A stretch of 64,000 nucleotides of DNA from CACIAM-69d sp001698445 (GTDB lineage Bacteria > Cyanobacteriota > Cyanobacteriia > CACIAM-69d): positions 124,001 to 188,000 of the forward strand of contig NZ_JAZAQF010000001.1 of NCBI RefSeq assembly GCF_043235035.1. The letters are read 5' to 3'. Below, in pieces: positions 1 to 8,590 of the stretch (position 1 is its first letter; each line of letters opens with the position of its first letter). Under the pieces are notes generated by a model, which was given only the letters and a program-made list of their open reading frames with translations, did not search any database and had not been told where the DNA came from. Position numbers and translations under genes: made by a program.

Positions 1-386
1 GATCGCACTTGGATCTGTGTATTGCGCGATTGGTGAAATATTACGAACAGTTTGATGAAGAAAAATGCCGCTGGGCGATATATTTCTTTGACATTTTCAA
101 TGTGACGTTTGCGATTTACACGGAAAATGTCCAGTACAACCTGGTTTCGATCGATGGGCCGGAACCATTACCCTTGGCCCCGGAAACCACCCAGAAGGAA
201 GATCGGGTGGTGCTTGAGGGGTTGTATGACAACGAGTTGCGCCGCAGCCTGCGATCGGCCCAGTTAGATCGCTATCGGCTGTTCTTGCAAACGTCTCCCC
301 ATGCTCAATTGCCGTCCACGGGGGATTTGCTGGAAACGGATCCGGTTCTCGCGGATTCGCTGATGACTGATGGGCCTGATCGCTAG
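1..386 (+). CDS. Conserved hypothetical protein, 5' end probably outside the window
   Basis: The reading frame is open to the left edge, and the first possible start inside the window is a TTG at base 9, so this is probably the C-terminal part of a longer protein. The visible 125 residues are acidic and have no membrane segment or signal peptide. A stretch near the start is aromatic (repeated Tyr, Trp and Phe). I recognise no catalytic motif and no family. The gene converges on hisZ, overlapping its 3' end by four bases (383-386), so the two transcripts meet tail to tail. Confidence 0.5.
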   Translation, partial: SHLDLCIARLVKYYEQFDEEKCRWAIYFFDIFNVTFAIYTENVQYNLVSIDGPEPLPLAPETTQKEDRVVLEGLYDNELRRSLRSAQLDRYRLFLQTSPHAQLPSTGDLLETDPVLADSLMTDGPDR

Positions 387-1642
387 GGGGCTTCAGGCCC
401 TTTGCGTTTGGTGATCGTTTCCGTTTCGATCACGCCGTCCTCTTGTACCCAAGCCAGCCGCCCGATGCGCCGGGCCCGGGCGCGATCGCGGGCCGATTCT
501 CGAGTCACCGTGGGTTGCAAGTCCAACTCCACCCGAATCAGGCTGGGGGCTTCCGTGCGCAGGCGGCGGGCATAGACAAAGGCCGCGGCCCGGGCGCGCG
601 GCCCCGCTGGAACCACTAACCAGTCACTGGCGGGCAGTTGATTGGGCAGGCGCTCTCCGCTGGAAAGGACGCGGTGCAAAGGTTCCAGGTTTAAGCAAAA
701 GCCAATGCCGGGATAGCTGTTGCCGTCGGGGTCGTATAGGCCCAGCAGTTGATCGTAGCGCCCCCCTTGGCCGAGGATTTCGTGACCGGTGTCGGCGCTG
801 CTGATCGCTTCAAAGACGATGCCGGTGTAGTAGTCGAAGGTTTGAATGAGACTCAAATCCAGGACGATCGGGAGGGTTTGTTCGGTGGCTCGACCGTAAT
901 CTTGCAGCAGGTCAACGGTGGTTTTGAGCCGATCGAGCATGGCTTGCTGGTCGGGGGTTAAGTCCAGTTGGCCCACCTGTTGAATCACGTCCATGGGGCG
1001 GCCGCGCAGATCAAACAAGATCAAAGCCCGATCGCGCAGGGCGGGGTCAAGGGGCATGGCTTCGATGGCCAGGCGATCGAGCCGTGCCATGGCCGAACGC
1101 ACCCGATCGCGCCAGGGTTGCGGGAAGGGTTCCAGGAGCGATCGGGTCAAGCCCGCCTCACTCAAAAGCAAATGCCAATCGGCCACGCCCGATCGTTCCA
1201 GGCAGTCTGTCAGCAGCAACAGCACCTCCACATCAGCCGCCACGCCCCCAGCACCCAACAGTTCCACCCCCGATTGGAAAAATTCCTGCTGGCGGCTGGC
1301 ACTGCCCTTGGGGGGCTTGCGAAACACATTGGCGCTGTAGCAAAGGCGCTGGGGGTGGGTCACGCCGGCCATGCGGGTGACGGCGGCCCGGGCGATCGAG
1401 GCCGTCAGCTCCGGTCGCAGCCCCAGATCTTCACTTTCGCTGTCATAAATTTGAATCACCTTGTCCCGGCGCACCGAACCGCCCGCCACCAATGCATCGA
1501 CCCGTTCCAGGGTGGACGTGACAATCCACTGATAGCCCCAGCGCTGAAACACGTCTTGCAGCTTGGTTTCGATCCAATGCTTCTGGGCCACATCAAGGGG
1601 CAACAGATCGCGCGCGCCGGTCGGGGGTTGGTGAATTGCCAT
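383..1642 (-). CDS. hisZ: ATP phosphoribosyltransferase regulatory subunit HisZ
   Basis: HisZ is a catalytically inactive histidyl-tRNA-synthetase-like protein. It partners the short form of HisG and makes the first enzyme of histidine synthesis responsive to histidine. The 419 residues show the class II synthetase-like core: an N-terminal 'GARDLLP' motif near residues 9-15, motif 2-like 'RPELTASIARAA' near 97, and 'DLSLIQTFDYYTGIVFEA' near 262-279. The C-terminal anticodon-binding domain of true HisRS is reduced, as expected for HisZ. It lies 47 bases downstream of the J-domain gene on the same strand. The gene for an inositol-monophosphatase-family enzyme, which could also include histidinol phosphatases, is further upstream on that strand. 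hisG is not in the window. Confidence 0.9.
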   Translation of the reverse strand: MAIHQPPTGARDLLPLDVAQKHWIETKLQDVFQRWGYQWIVTSTLERVDALVAGGSVRRDKVIQIYDSESEDLGLRPELTASIARAAVTRMAGVTHPQRLCYSANVFRKPPKGSASRQQEFFQSGVELLGAGGVAADVEVLLLLTDCLERSGVADWHLLLSEAGLTRSLLEPFPQPWRDRVRSAMARLDRLAIEAMPLDPALRDRALILFDLRGRPMDVIQQVGQLDLTPDQQAMLDRLKTTVDLLQDYGRATEQTLPIVLDLSLIQTFDYYTGIVFEAISSADTGHEILGQGGRYDQLLGLYDPDGNSYPGIGFCLNLEPLHRVLSSGERLPNQLPASDWLVVPAGPRARAAAFVYARRLRTEAPSLIRVELDLQPTVTRESARDRARARRIGRLAWVQEDGVIETETITKRKGPEAP

Positions 1643-1689
1643 GGTGTCAGGGGGGAAACGAAATCGATCGGGCAGTGAACATCGGCCCC

Positions 1690-2676
1690 CTACTTCTTAC
1701 GGCCAAACAGGCCCCCAAACAACCCACCGCCGGGTTTATCTTTGCCGCCCCCGATCGTTTTGGGCTGTGGTTTGTTGGGTTTGGCGGTTTGGCCCGTGGC
1801 TTGGCCCGTGGCTTGGCCGCCCGTGGCGCGATCGAGTTCCTGCTTGGCGGCCAGGGCGATCGCATTGCGCGGATCAATCGCCAACGCCCGCGTCAAATGC
1901 ACCTTGGCCAAGGTTCCTTGTTTTTGAGTCAAATACACCTTGCCCAACCAGGCATGGCAATCGGCATTGTTTCCATCAATCTTCAGCGCATCCTTCAACT
2001 CCTGCATCGCCATCGCAAATTGGCCCTTCGCAGTTAATTCCTCCGCCCGCTGCAAAGCCCGCAGCACAAACTGCGTATTGCTGGCGGTTCCTTCTCGGGC
2101 CCCCGTGGTTTCCCCGCCACTGGTGGGAGTGGGCGCGGGCCGCTGGGCCGGCGGTGGTGGTGGGGGAGCAGCGGCCGGACGCGCTGGGCTGGCGCTGCCC
2201 GCTGCGGTTTTGAGCAGATAAACCAAATTCAACTCGCTGATTTCAGCAATCCGGTTCAGCACCTGTTCCAAATCGTCGTATTGGCTGGCGGTGAGGGTTT
2301 GTAACGCCTTGAGATACGTACCCTGTACATTGGTGGCTTGGCTTAGCTCGCGGGCTAGGTCTCCTTGGATGGCCACCCTGTTGATTTGTTGGGGCAAGCG
2401 GCTATGCAACGTGCGCAACACGGCCTCGTAATCCGCCCGCTTGGCATCGTTAGAGAGAGTAGCGTAGGCAGGGTTCACCAACCGCGACATCAGTTGCTGG
2501 GCATAGGCCTTGCCCTGAGCATTGGCGGCGGAGCAGGTGTCGGGATGCAGTCGGGGGGCAATTTGTAAAAACCGCTTGCGCACGGTTTTGGGATCTGTCC
2601 CCAACGGAATGCCCAGGATGGCATAGTGATCCGTCACATCGTGACCAAAAAGCCCTCGTTGAATCTCGAATGACAT
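1690..2676 (-). CDS. J-domain protein with TPR-like C-terminal half
   Basis: This is a 328-residue cytoplasmic protein, probably a DnaK co-chaperone or adaptor. An N-terminal J-like domain (about residues 15-85) carries the HPD tripeptide at 44-46 that J-proteins use to stimulate Hsp70 ATPase. A helical region follows, then a Pro/Ala-rich linker near 165-190. A pair of TPR-like helices ('EELTAKGQFAMAMQELKDAL', 'WLGKVYLTQKQGTLAKVHLT') lies near 210-275. The tail has short GQAT repeats and ends in a Gly/Phe/Lys-rich stretch. There are no zinc-finger cysteine repeats, so this is not a canonical DnaJ. The ATG at 2676 is the only reasonable start before the J-domain. Confidence 0.8.
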   Translation of the reverse strand: MSFEIQRGLFGHDVTDHYAILGIPLGTDPKTVRKRFLQIAPRLHPDTCSAANAQGKAYAQQLMSRLVNPAYATLSNDAKRADYEAVLRTLHSRLPQQINRVAIQGDLARELSQATNVQGTYLKALQTLTASQYDDLEQVLNRIAEISELNLVYLLKTAAGSASPARPAAAPPPPPPAQRPAPTPTSGGETTGAREGTASNTQFVLRALQRAEELTAKGQFAMAMQELKDALKIDGNNADCHAWLGKVYLTQKQGTLAKVHLTRALAIDPRNAIALAAKQELDRATGGQATGQATGQTAKPNKPQPKTIGGGKDKPGGGLFGGLFGRKK

Positions 2677-2939
2677 AGCGCGCCGCCGGTGCTGTGAGTC
2701 GCTAAAGGGGGATGGGAGCAGGGGAAGTAGACGGAACAGGGGCAGAGCCTGGCCGGATGGAGCCGGGCTGGATGCTGTTGGGCTGAATGCAGCCTGAGGG
2801 GCAATCTCAAGGATTGCCGTTGAATTGCTATTTGGTTAATCGCTATCTAGTAGTGTATCGGGTTCCTGGGGTGGCCATGGTGATCTTGATTGTGGGTGGG
2901 GTCTGAGGCATCTTGCGATTGATTAACCCCCAATGGGCC

Positions 2940-3800
2940 CTATTGACCAACTTTCGGCCAGGTGGTGGGGGGCTGGTGCCACAGGTCGAGCTTGGGAACC
3001 GTTGCCAGGGCCGCGCAGAGTTGATTGTGTAGGTGGCCGTTGGTGGCCACGAGTCGGCCGCTGCTGGGATTGACGGGGCTGCCATCGTAGGCGCTGACTT
3101 GGCCGCCAGCTTCTTGCACCAACACGATGCCGGCGGCAATGTCCCAGAGGGAGAGGCCCCGTTCCCAATAGCCATCCAACCGCCCACAGGCCACATAGGC
3201 CAGGTCGATCGAGGCTGATCCGCCACGCCGCACCCCTTGGGTTAAGTGGGTGAGGTAGCAGAATTCGGGATAGTTGGTGTCGTTGGTGTCGCGGCGATCG
3301 TAGGCAAAACCGGTCACCAACAGGCTGCGGCTCAGTTGATCGGTGCGTGACACCCGCATGGGGATGCGATCGCGCGTGGCCCCGAGTCCCTTGGCCGCTC
3401 GAAATAGTTCCCCGCGCTCGGGATCGGCCACGACCCCAACGATCGGTTGACCTTGAAAGAGCAGCCCGATCGAAACGGCAAAAAACGGGTATTGGTGAGC
3501 AAAATTGGTGGTTCCATCCAGGGGATCAATCGCCCAAAGATAGTCACTGTTTTGGGTTCCCCCGATCGCCCCGGACTCTTCCGCCAAAATGGGAATTTGC
3601 GGACAGTGGCGACTCAGTACCTCAATGGTGGCGGTTTCCGAGGCGCGATCGGCCGCGGTCACCAGGTCGCCCGATCGCCCCTTTTCCTCGGCCTCGATTT
3701 TGCCCAAAAACGATCGCACCACCGCCGCTCCGGCCAGGGCCGCTTCCGTGGCAATTTCCAGCAGTCGTTGCAATGTTGCCTGATCCGGTAACTGACTCAT
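2940..3800 (-). CDS. Inositol monophosphatase family phosphatase
   Basis: Mg-dependent phosphatase of the IMPase/SuhB/CysQ superfamily, 286 residues. The metal-site motifs are all present: 'LAEESG' near residues 72-77, 'WAIDPLDGTTNF' at 89-100 and 'SLWDIAAG' near 217-224. The substrate cannot be read from sequence. Cyanobacterial members act on inositol-1-phosphate, and some IMPase-family enzymes are histidinol phosphatases, which would fit hisZ downstream on the same strand. That link is inference. The ATG at 3800 gives the usual N-terminal helix. Confidence 0.88.
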   Translation of the reverse strand: MSQLPDQATLQRLLEIATEAALAGAAVVRSFLGKIEAEEKGRSGDLVTAADRASETATIEVLSRHCPQIPILAEESGAIGGTQNSDYLWAIDPLDGTTNFAHQYPFFAVSIGLLFQGQPIVGVVADPERGELFRAAKGLGATRDRIPMRVSRTDQLSRSLLVTGFAYDRRDTNDTNYPEFCYLTHLTQGVRRGGSASIDLAYVACGRLDGYWERGLSLWDIAAGIVLVQEAGGQVSAYDGSPVNPSSGRLVATNGHLHNQLCAALATVPKLDLWHQPPTTWPKVGQ

Positions 3801-3875
3801 GCTTCAATCCGACGTTTTTTAAGGTTATGCATCCTGCAAAAGCTGTTGATTAACCTCGCAGTCTGTTTCCGCCAG

Positions 3876-4580
3876 TTAGGAGGGGTTTTGGCGACGGAAT
3901 TCGCTGGGCCGCAACCGCATGGGCGATCGGGGATCCCAAACACCCAACTCCAAAATCCGAGCATATTCCTGGGCGTAGAAAATGCGGCGATCGTACTTCA
4001 GCAGCCCCGATCGACTGGCCGGAACCGCATAGCCCGCCTTGGTTAGTTGCTCATTCACAAGCTGCCCATCCCGCCAAACATAGGCCAAGAGGCGACCGAG
4101 GCGATCGCGTGCTTCCCCGGACTCAAATTCCAACCAAACCGTTTGCCCCGCCACCAACTCCATCAAGGTTTGTTGGGCCTTAATCCCCCAGGGCTGTTGG
4201 CGCAAGTCCGGAGCATCAATGCCCAAAAGGCGGACGGTTTCCAGCCGCTTGGCATCGGCCCCCGTGCCGCGCACCTCCAGGGTGTTGCCGCTGGGCACGC
4301 AGTTCACCACCACCTGCACCCCGGCGAGGGACGAATTGCCACAACTGGTCAGCAACCCCAGGAGCAGGCCAAGGGCGATCGCCCTGCGCCAGGGGTGGTT
4401 GCGAATGACTTGCGGGAGTGGCCCGGTTCGGAGTTGAGTGGGTATGTTGGCGAGCTGTTTGGGGCTGGTGGCCGTCCCGATGTGTGGGATTGCTGACGGG
4501 GTCGCGAATGGGCTGGTTGATGGGGTGCTCGATCGCCCTTGGGGTGACGGTTGAACCCGATCCGGTGACTTAATCTTCAT
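3876..4580 (-). CDS. Thermonuclease (SNase-like) family lipoprotein
   Basis: Predicted secreted or membrane-anchored nuclease of the staphylococcal nuclease fold. After a long polar N-terminus there is a hydrophobic segment ending in the lipobox 'LLTSC' (near residues 76-80). The SNase domain follows with 'VRLLGIDAPDLRQQPWG' and 'ARDRLGRLLAYVW', which hold the Arg and Glu/Asp residues typical of the active site. I use the ATG at 4580 because the frame further upstream lies wholly within the ferredoxin gene. This start overlaps the ferredoxin stop by 11 bases, suggesting translational coupling. The roughly 55 polar residues before the signal segment are unusual for a lipoprotein, but I see no later ATG or GTG. 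Confidence 0.75.
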   Translation of the reverse strand: MKIKSPDRVQPSPQGRSSTPSTSPFATPSAIPHIGTATSPKQLANIPTQLRTGPLPQVIRNHPWRRAIALGLLLGLLTSCGNSSLAGVQVVVNCVPSGNTLEVRGTGADAKRLETVRLLGIDAPDLRQQPWGIKAQQTLMELVAGQTVWLEFESGEARDRLGRLLAYVWRDGQLVNEQLTKAGYAVPASRSGLLKYDRRIFYAQEYARILELGVWDPRSPMRLRPSEFRRQNPS

Positions 4581-4983
4581 CCAGGGGCAGGCCGCGGCGG
4601 ACTTTGCCCTTGCCAAAATAGCGGCCAAATTGCAGTTCATATACTTCGTCTTCGTCCTGGGTTTCCACCACCAGATCCGATTCGGCATAGCTGACACAGA
4701 GCAAGGCATAGCCCCGATCGCGCAAAGCAGGCGACAGGCCCATGGCCTCCGGTTGACTCAGTTTGCCTTCCAGCACACGCACCGCACAGGCCGTGCAAGC
4801 CCCGTTGCGACAGGAGAAAGGTAGCGTTGCCCCTTGATTTTCCGAGGACTGCAAAATATAGCGATCGCCGGGCACTTGCACTTCATGAACTGTGCCCCGC
4901 TGGCGGTTATGAATCCGCACCCGATAGGTTTGGGTGGCGGTCGATCGATCTTCAGCACTGTAGGTCATGGGGGATTTGGGCAT
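4570..4983 (-). CDS. [2Fe-2S] ferredoxin, plant type
   Basis: Soluble one-electron carrier of 137 residues. The cluster ligands are visible as 'SCRNGACTACAVRV' (Cys-x4-Cys-x2-Cys) followed about 30 residues later by 'ALLCVSYA'. Before the domain there is a polar stretch of about 20 residues. After it there is a C-terminal extension of about 35 residues ending in acidic residues, so it is longer than photosynthetic PetF (about 97 residues). It resembles the extended cyanobacterial ferredoxins of less defined role. Its stop overlaps the start of the nuclease lipoprotein gene. The ATG at 4983 is the only sensible start. Confidence 0.85.
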   Translation of the reverse strand: MPKSPMTYSAEDRSTATQTYRVRIHNRQRGTVHEVQVPGDRYILQSSENQGATLPFSCRNGACTACAVRVLEGKLSQPEAMGLSPALRDRGYALLCVSYAESDLVVETQDEDEVYELQFGRYFGKGKVRRGLPLDED

Positions 4984-5102
4984 CTAGGGGCCAACCAGCA
5001 CAGCGCGATCGGGTCGCAGGGATTGCCGCCGCGCTGAAGCTAGATTTTACCGTTCTCTTCCCATAACCGGCATCAGCCTGATAAGATAACGTCCTGTCAT
5101 CT

Positions 5103-5189
5103 GGAGAGATGGCCGAGCGGTTGAAGGCGCAGCACTGGAAATGCTGTTTAGGGGTAACTCTAACGAGGGTTCGAATCCCTCTCTCTCCG
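5103..5189 (+). tRNA. trnS-GGA: tRNA-Ser (anticodon GGA)
   Basis: An 87-base class II tRNA. The acceptor stem GGAGAGA pairs with TCTCTCC (5182-5188), with G at 5189 as discriminator. The anticodon loop contains CTGGAAA, giving anticodon GGA. The long variable arm and the T-loop GGTTCGAATCC are both visible. CCA is not encoded. A T-run follows directly (5190-5194). It stands 89 bases upstream of the Rieske oxygenase start. Confidence 0.96.
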
Positions 5190-5278
5190 TTTTTGCGATC
5201 GAGCGACCTAAACCACAAGAACGACGCTGTACTAAGCTGGCAGAGTCGTTTAGTTGCCAATCAGTTGCCAAAGTTGTC

Positions 5279-6418
5279 ATGGTGACATCTGCCAATCAGA
5301 CTCCTGAGCAGTCTGCCAATTCGGCCTTGGGTGATTCCAGCGACGGAACAGCCCCCATCAGGGCGATCGCCCTAGAGCAGCACGAGGTGCAAAACAGCGT
5401 GCGCCAGGCGGGAATTAATCCCAATTTCTGGTACGCGGTGGCTTGGTCTAGCCAGTTGGCAGCGGGGCAAGTGTTGGGCGTGGAAGTGTGGCAGCAAAAA
5501 ATCGCCCTCTATCGGGATCGATCGGGAGCCGTACAGGCCCTCGAAGATGCCTGCCCCCATCGCGGCGTGGAACTGAGCCGGGGCAAGGTGATGGGCGACC
5601 ATCTCGCCTGTCGTTACCATGGCTGGGAGTTTGACGGAGCGGGCCAATGTCGCAAGATTCCCTACTTGCCACCGAGTCAAAAGCTGCCCTGTGCCCAAGC
5701 CCAGAGCTATCGAGCGGTCGATCGCTACGGGATCATTTGGGTGTTTCCCGGCGACCAGAGCCTAGCGGATCAAATGCCGCTGCCGGAAATTCCCGAATTT
5801 GACGATCCCCAATGGCTGGCCGTGCCGGTGACGGGACAGTTTCGGGCCCATTTTTCGGTTTGTAATGAAAACTCGATGGATGTGTTCCACGGGTTTTTGC
5901 ACGAAGAGTTGCAGGGCTGGTTTGATCCGGTGTTGCTGAAGCTCAAGGACGAAGGCAACGCGATCGTGGCGGACTACCGTGTGTCCTACAAGGGGCAAAT
6001 GGCGAAGTTTTTGGGCTTTACGGAGTCGGCCGATCAAGTCACCACCAAAACCGTGACGGTGCAGTATCGCTATCCGCACTTTTTTAGTCGCCTAGAAGGA
6101 GTTTCGAGCCTTTACTTGATGCGCCTGCCGGTGGGGCTGCGGGAGAGCCGATCGTTTGCGATTTTCTTTTTGCGGTTGGGGTTGCCCGGTTGGCTGGTGC
6201 AGGTGTTGCGGCCCTGGGCTGCCAAGCTAATTGAGCAAAAAATCTTTATGCGCTTTCTGAATCAAGACATCGAAATGATGGAAAGCGAGCAACGGGCGAT
6301 CGATCGCGATCCCCAGCGGCGGTATGTGGAAATTAATCCGGCGATTATTGCGGTTCAGCGCATGATTTTGCGCCAGTATCAGCAATTTTTGAACGGCAAA
6401 GCCAAACCCTCCAGGTGA
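5279..6418 (+). CDS. Rieske [2Fe-2S] non-heme iron oxygenase
   Basis: Aromatic-ring-hydroxylating or pigment-oxidising oxygenase, 379 residues. The N-terminal Rieske domain has 'CPHRGVELSRG' and 'CRYHGWEF' (Cys-x-His and Cys-x2-His cluster ligands, near residues 87-110). The catalytic domain has 'NENSMDVFHGFLHEE', supplying the Asp and two His ligands of the mononuclear iron. Near the C-terminus there is a hydrophobic segment ('FAIFFLRLGLPGWLVQVL') that may bind the membrane. The overall plan resembles the PaO/Tic55/CAO-related group found in cyanobacteria, but the substrate is not identifiable. I chose the ATG at 5279. The frame runs upstream through the tRNA, so earlier starts are excluded. 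Confidence 0.87.
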   Translation: MVTSANQTPEQSANSALGDSSDGTAPIRAIALEQHEVQNSVRQAGINPNFWYAVAWSSQLAAGQVLGVEVWQQKIALYRDRSGAVQALEDACPHRGVELSRGKVMGDHLACRYHGWEFDGAGQCRKIPYLPPSQKLPCAQAQSYRAVDRYGIIWVFPGDQSLADQMPLPEIPEFDDPQWLAVPVTGQFRAHFSVCNENSMDVFHGFLHEELQGWFDPVLLKLKDEGNAIVADYRVSYKGQMAKFLGFTESADQVTTKTVTVQYRYPHFFSRLEGVSSLYLMRLPVGLRESRSFAIFFLRLGLPGWLVQVLRPWAAKLIEQKIFMRFLNQDIEMMESEQRAIDRDPQRRYVEINPAIIAVQRMILRQYQQFLNGKAKPSR

Positions 6419-6733
6419 AGCAGCATCAGCAAGCAAGCTGGATTGCCAACCTGAAGTGGATCAGAAACCTTAAGCGGATCAGAAATTTGTGATCTACATC
6501 ACTTTTTGATCCTGAGCGGGGGATCACCACAGCGTCCCGATCGCAACCGAATTGCCCCCATGCCCAAACTCGCGATCGGGGCCAGAAAACCTTGACAGAG
6601 ACCTAGCTTCCAATCCCGATCAATCGGTAAACTAGGTTACGATCGCACCGATCGAAGTCATGTTGTGGTAGAGCTTTCCTTCGATGTGATCGTTTACCCA
6701 CCGTTTACTCTTCGCCTTTAGAGGTTCCTGCTC
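6419..6733. other. Intergenic region upstream of ilvB
   Basis: There is no gene here. A CRP-type palindrome lies at 6488-6503 inside a wider GGATCA/TGATCC inverted repeat. A TTGACA hexamer at 6592-6597 could be a -35 element, but I do not see a convincing -10 at the standard distance. Confidence 0.5.
6488..6503. promoter_or_regulatory. Candidate CRP-family (SyCRP1-like) binding site
   Basis: The sequence reads TGTGA-TCTACA-TCACT. It matches nine of the ten fixed positions of the CRP consensus TGTGA-N6-TCACA and has a perfect GTGAT/ATCAC core. It lies about 230 bases upstream of ilvB and 70 bases after the Rieske gene. A receptor-type adenylate cyclase is encoded at 15599-18112, so cAMP signalling is plausible in this organism. 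A single site without a mapped promoter is weak evidence. Confidence 0.35.
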
Positions 6734-8590
6734 GTGCGATCGCGAAACGCTTCCCAAATTGACTCTTCGATCGTGCCTGTGACGCGGCGCACGGGCGCTT
6801 ATGCTCTGCTCGATAGCCTGTGCCGTCATGGTGTGAAGCACATTTTCGGCTATCCCGGCGGCGCGATCCTGCCGATCTATGACGCACTCTACGGCTTTGA
6901 AGTATCGGGCCAACTAAAACATATTTTGGTGCGCCATGAACAGGGCGCGGCCCATGCGGCGGATGGTTACGCCCGCGCCACCGGCCAGGTGGGGGTTTGC
7001 TTCGGAACTTCCGGCCCCGGAGCCACCAACCTGGTGACGGGGATTGCCACGGCCCACATGGATTCGATTCCCTTGGTGGTGATTACGGGCCAAGTGCCGC
7101 GCACGGCGATCGGCACCGATGCGTTCCAAGAAACGGATATTTGGGGCATTACCCTGCCGATCGTTAAGCATTCCTACGTGGTGCGCGATCCGGCCGATAT
7201 GGCGGCGATCGTGGCGGAAGCGTTCTATATCGCCTCTTCCGGTCGTCCGGGCCCGGTGCTGATTGACGTGCCCAAGGATGTGGGCCTGGAAGAATTTGAC
7301 TATGTGCCGGTGGAGCCGGGAGCGATCCGGCCGGCGGGCTACAAGCCGACCGTGAAGGGCAACCCGCGCCAAATCACCCAGGCGATCGAACTGATTCGCA
7401 ATAGTCAGCGTCCCTTGCTCTATGTGGGTGGCGGGGCGATCGCGGCCGGGGCCCATGCGGAAATTGCCCGTTTGGCCGACCATTTCCGCCTGCCCACCAC
7501 CACCACCCTGATGGGTAAGGGGGCCTTTGATGAGCATCACCCTCTGGCCTTGGGCATGTTGGGAATGCATGGCACGGCCTACGCCAACTTTGCCGTGACC
7601 GAGTGCGATTTGTTGATTGCGGTGGGGGCGCGGTTTGACGATCGCGTCACCGGCAAGCTCGATGAGTTCGCCAGTCGCGCCAAGGTGATCCACATCGACA
7701 TCGATCCGGCCGAGGTGGGCAAAACCCGCGTGCCTGATGTGCCGATCGTCGGTGATGTGAAGCAAGTGCTGATTGAACTGCTCGATCGGGTGCGGGAACT
7801 GGAAATCGTCAGCGATCCGGCCCAAACGGCCGCTTGGCACACCCGTATCAACCAATGGAAAACCGACTATCCCTTGGTGGTGCCCAGCTACGACAACGAA
7901 ATCGCCCCCCAAGAAGTGATCGTGGAATTGGGTCGCCAAGCCCCCGATGCTTACTACACCACCGATGTGGGCCAGCACCAAATGTGGGCGGCACAGTTCC
8001 TGAAGAACGGCCCCCGTCGTTGGATTTCCAGCGCTGGCTTGGGAACCATGGGCTTCGGGATTCCGGCGGCCATGGGTGCAAAGGTCGCCTTGCCAGACCA
8101 CCAGGTGATTTGCGTGGCCGGCGATGCCAGTGTGCAAATGAATATCCAGGAGCTGGGAACCTTGGCCCAGTTTGGGATCAATGCCAAGACCGTGATTGTG
8201 AACAACGGTTGGCAAGGGATGGTGCGCCAATGGCAGGAAGCCTTCTATGGTGAGCGCTACTCGTCGTCCAACATGGAAGTGGGAATGCCCGACTTTGGCA
8301 AGTTGGCCGAAGCCTTTGGCATCAAGGGCATTTTGGTGACGGAGCGCAGCCAGCTTGCGCCGGCCGTAGCAGAAATGCTGGCTTATGATGGCCCGGTGCT
8401 GTTGGATGTGCGGGTGCGGCGCGATGAAAACTGCTACCCGATGGTGGCTCCCGGCAAGAGTAATGCCCAAATGTTGGGCTTACCGGAAGTGAAGCGGGAA
8501 ACTCCCGTGAGCCACCAAACTTGCACCAACTGCCAAACGGATAATCACCCGAGTCACCAGTTCTGTTCCCATTGCGGGGCCAAGCTGTAG
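6734..8590 (+). CDS. ilvB: Acetolactate synthase large subunit with C-terminal zinc ribbon
   Basis: ThDP-dependent catalytic subunit of acetohydroxyacid synthase, the first common step of branched-chain amino-acid synthesis. The 618 residues contain 'FGYPGGAILPIYDAL' near the N-terminus, the catalytic Glu in 'LVRHEQGAAHAADGYAR', and the ThDP/Mg motif 'GDASVQMNIQELGTLAQFGI...NNGW' near 470-500. The last 24 residues form an extra Cys-x2-Cys...Cys-x2-Cys zinc ribbon ('CTNC' and 'CSHC') after the normal end of the enzyme. The start is a GTG at 6734; no ATG lies before the first conserved block. The regulatory subunit gene ilvN is not adjacent. Confidence 0.95.
   Translation: MRSRNASQIDSSIVPVTRRTGAYALLDSLCRHGVKHIFGYPGGAILPIYDALYGFEVSGQLKHILVRHEQGAAHAADGYARATGQVGVCFGTSGPGATNLVTGIATAHMDSIPLVVITGQVPRTAIGTDAFQETDIWGITLPIVKHSYVVRDPADMAAIVAEAFYIASSGRPGPVLIDVPKDVGLEEFDYVPVEPGAIRPAGYKPTVKGNPRQITQAIELIRNSQRPLLYVGGGAIAAGAHAEIARLADHFRLPTTTTLMGKGAFDEHHPLALGMLGMHGTAYANFAVTECDLLIAVGARFDDRVTGKLDEFASRAKVIHIDIDPAEVGKTRVPDVPIVGDVKQVLIELLDRVRELEIVSDPAQTAAWHTRINQWKTDYPLVVPSYDNEIAPQEVIVELGRQAPDAYYTTDVGQHQMWAAQFLKNGPRRWISSAGLGTMGFGIPAAMGAKVALPDHQVICVAGDASVQMNIQELGTLAQFGINAKTVIVNNGWQGMVRQWQEAFYGERYSSSNMEVGMPDFGKLAEAFGIKGILVTERSQLAPAVAEMLAYDGPVLLDVRVRRDENCYPMVAPGKSNAQMLGLPEVKRETPVSHQTCTNCQTDNHPSHQFCSHCGAKL

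Noticed and set aside
4581..4709. Upstream extension of the SNase-like gene
   Set aside because: This part lies in another frame of the ferredoxin gene; translation is more likely to start at 4580 with an 11-base overlap.
5141..5278. Upstream extension of the Rieske oxygenase frame
   Set aside because: It begins inside tRNA-Ser; the ATG at 5279 is the first start outside the tRNA and is close to the usual family N-terminus.
6914..8470. A 518-codon open frame antisense to ilvB
   Set aside because: It lies wholly inside ilvB on the opposite strand, is His/Gly/Arg-rich as expected of a GC-rich shadow frame, and has no recognisable domain.
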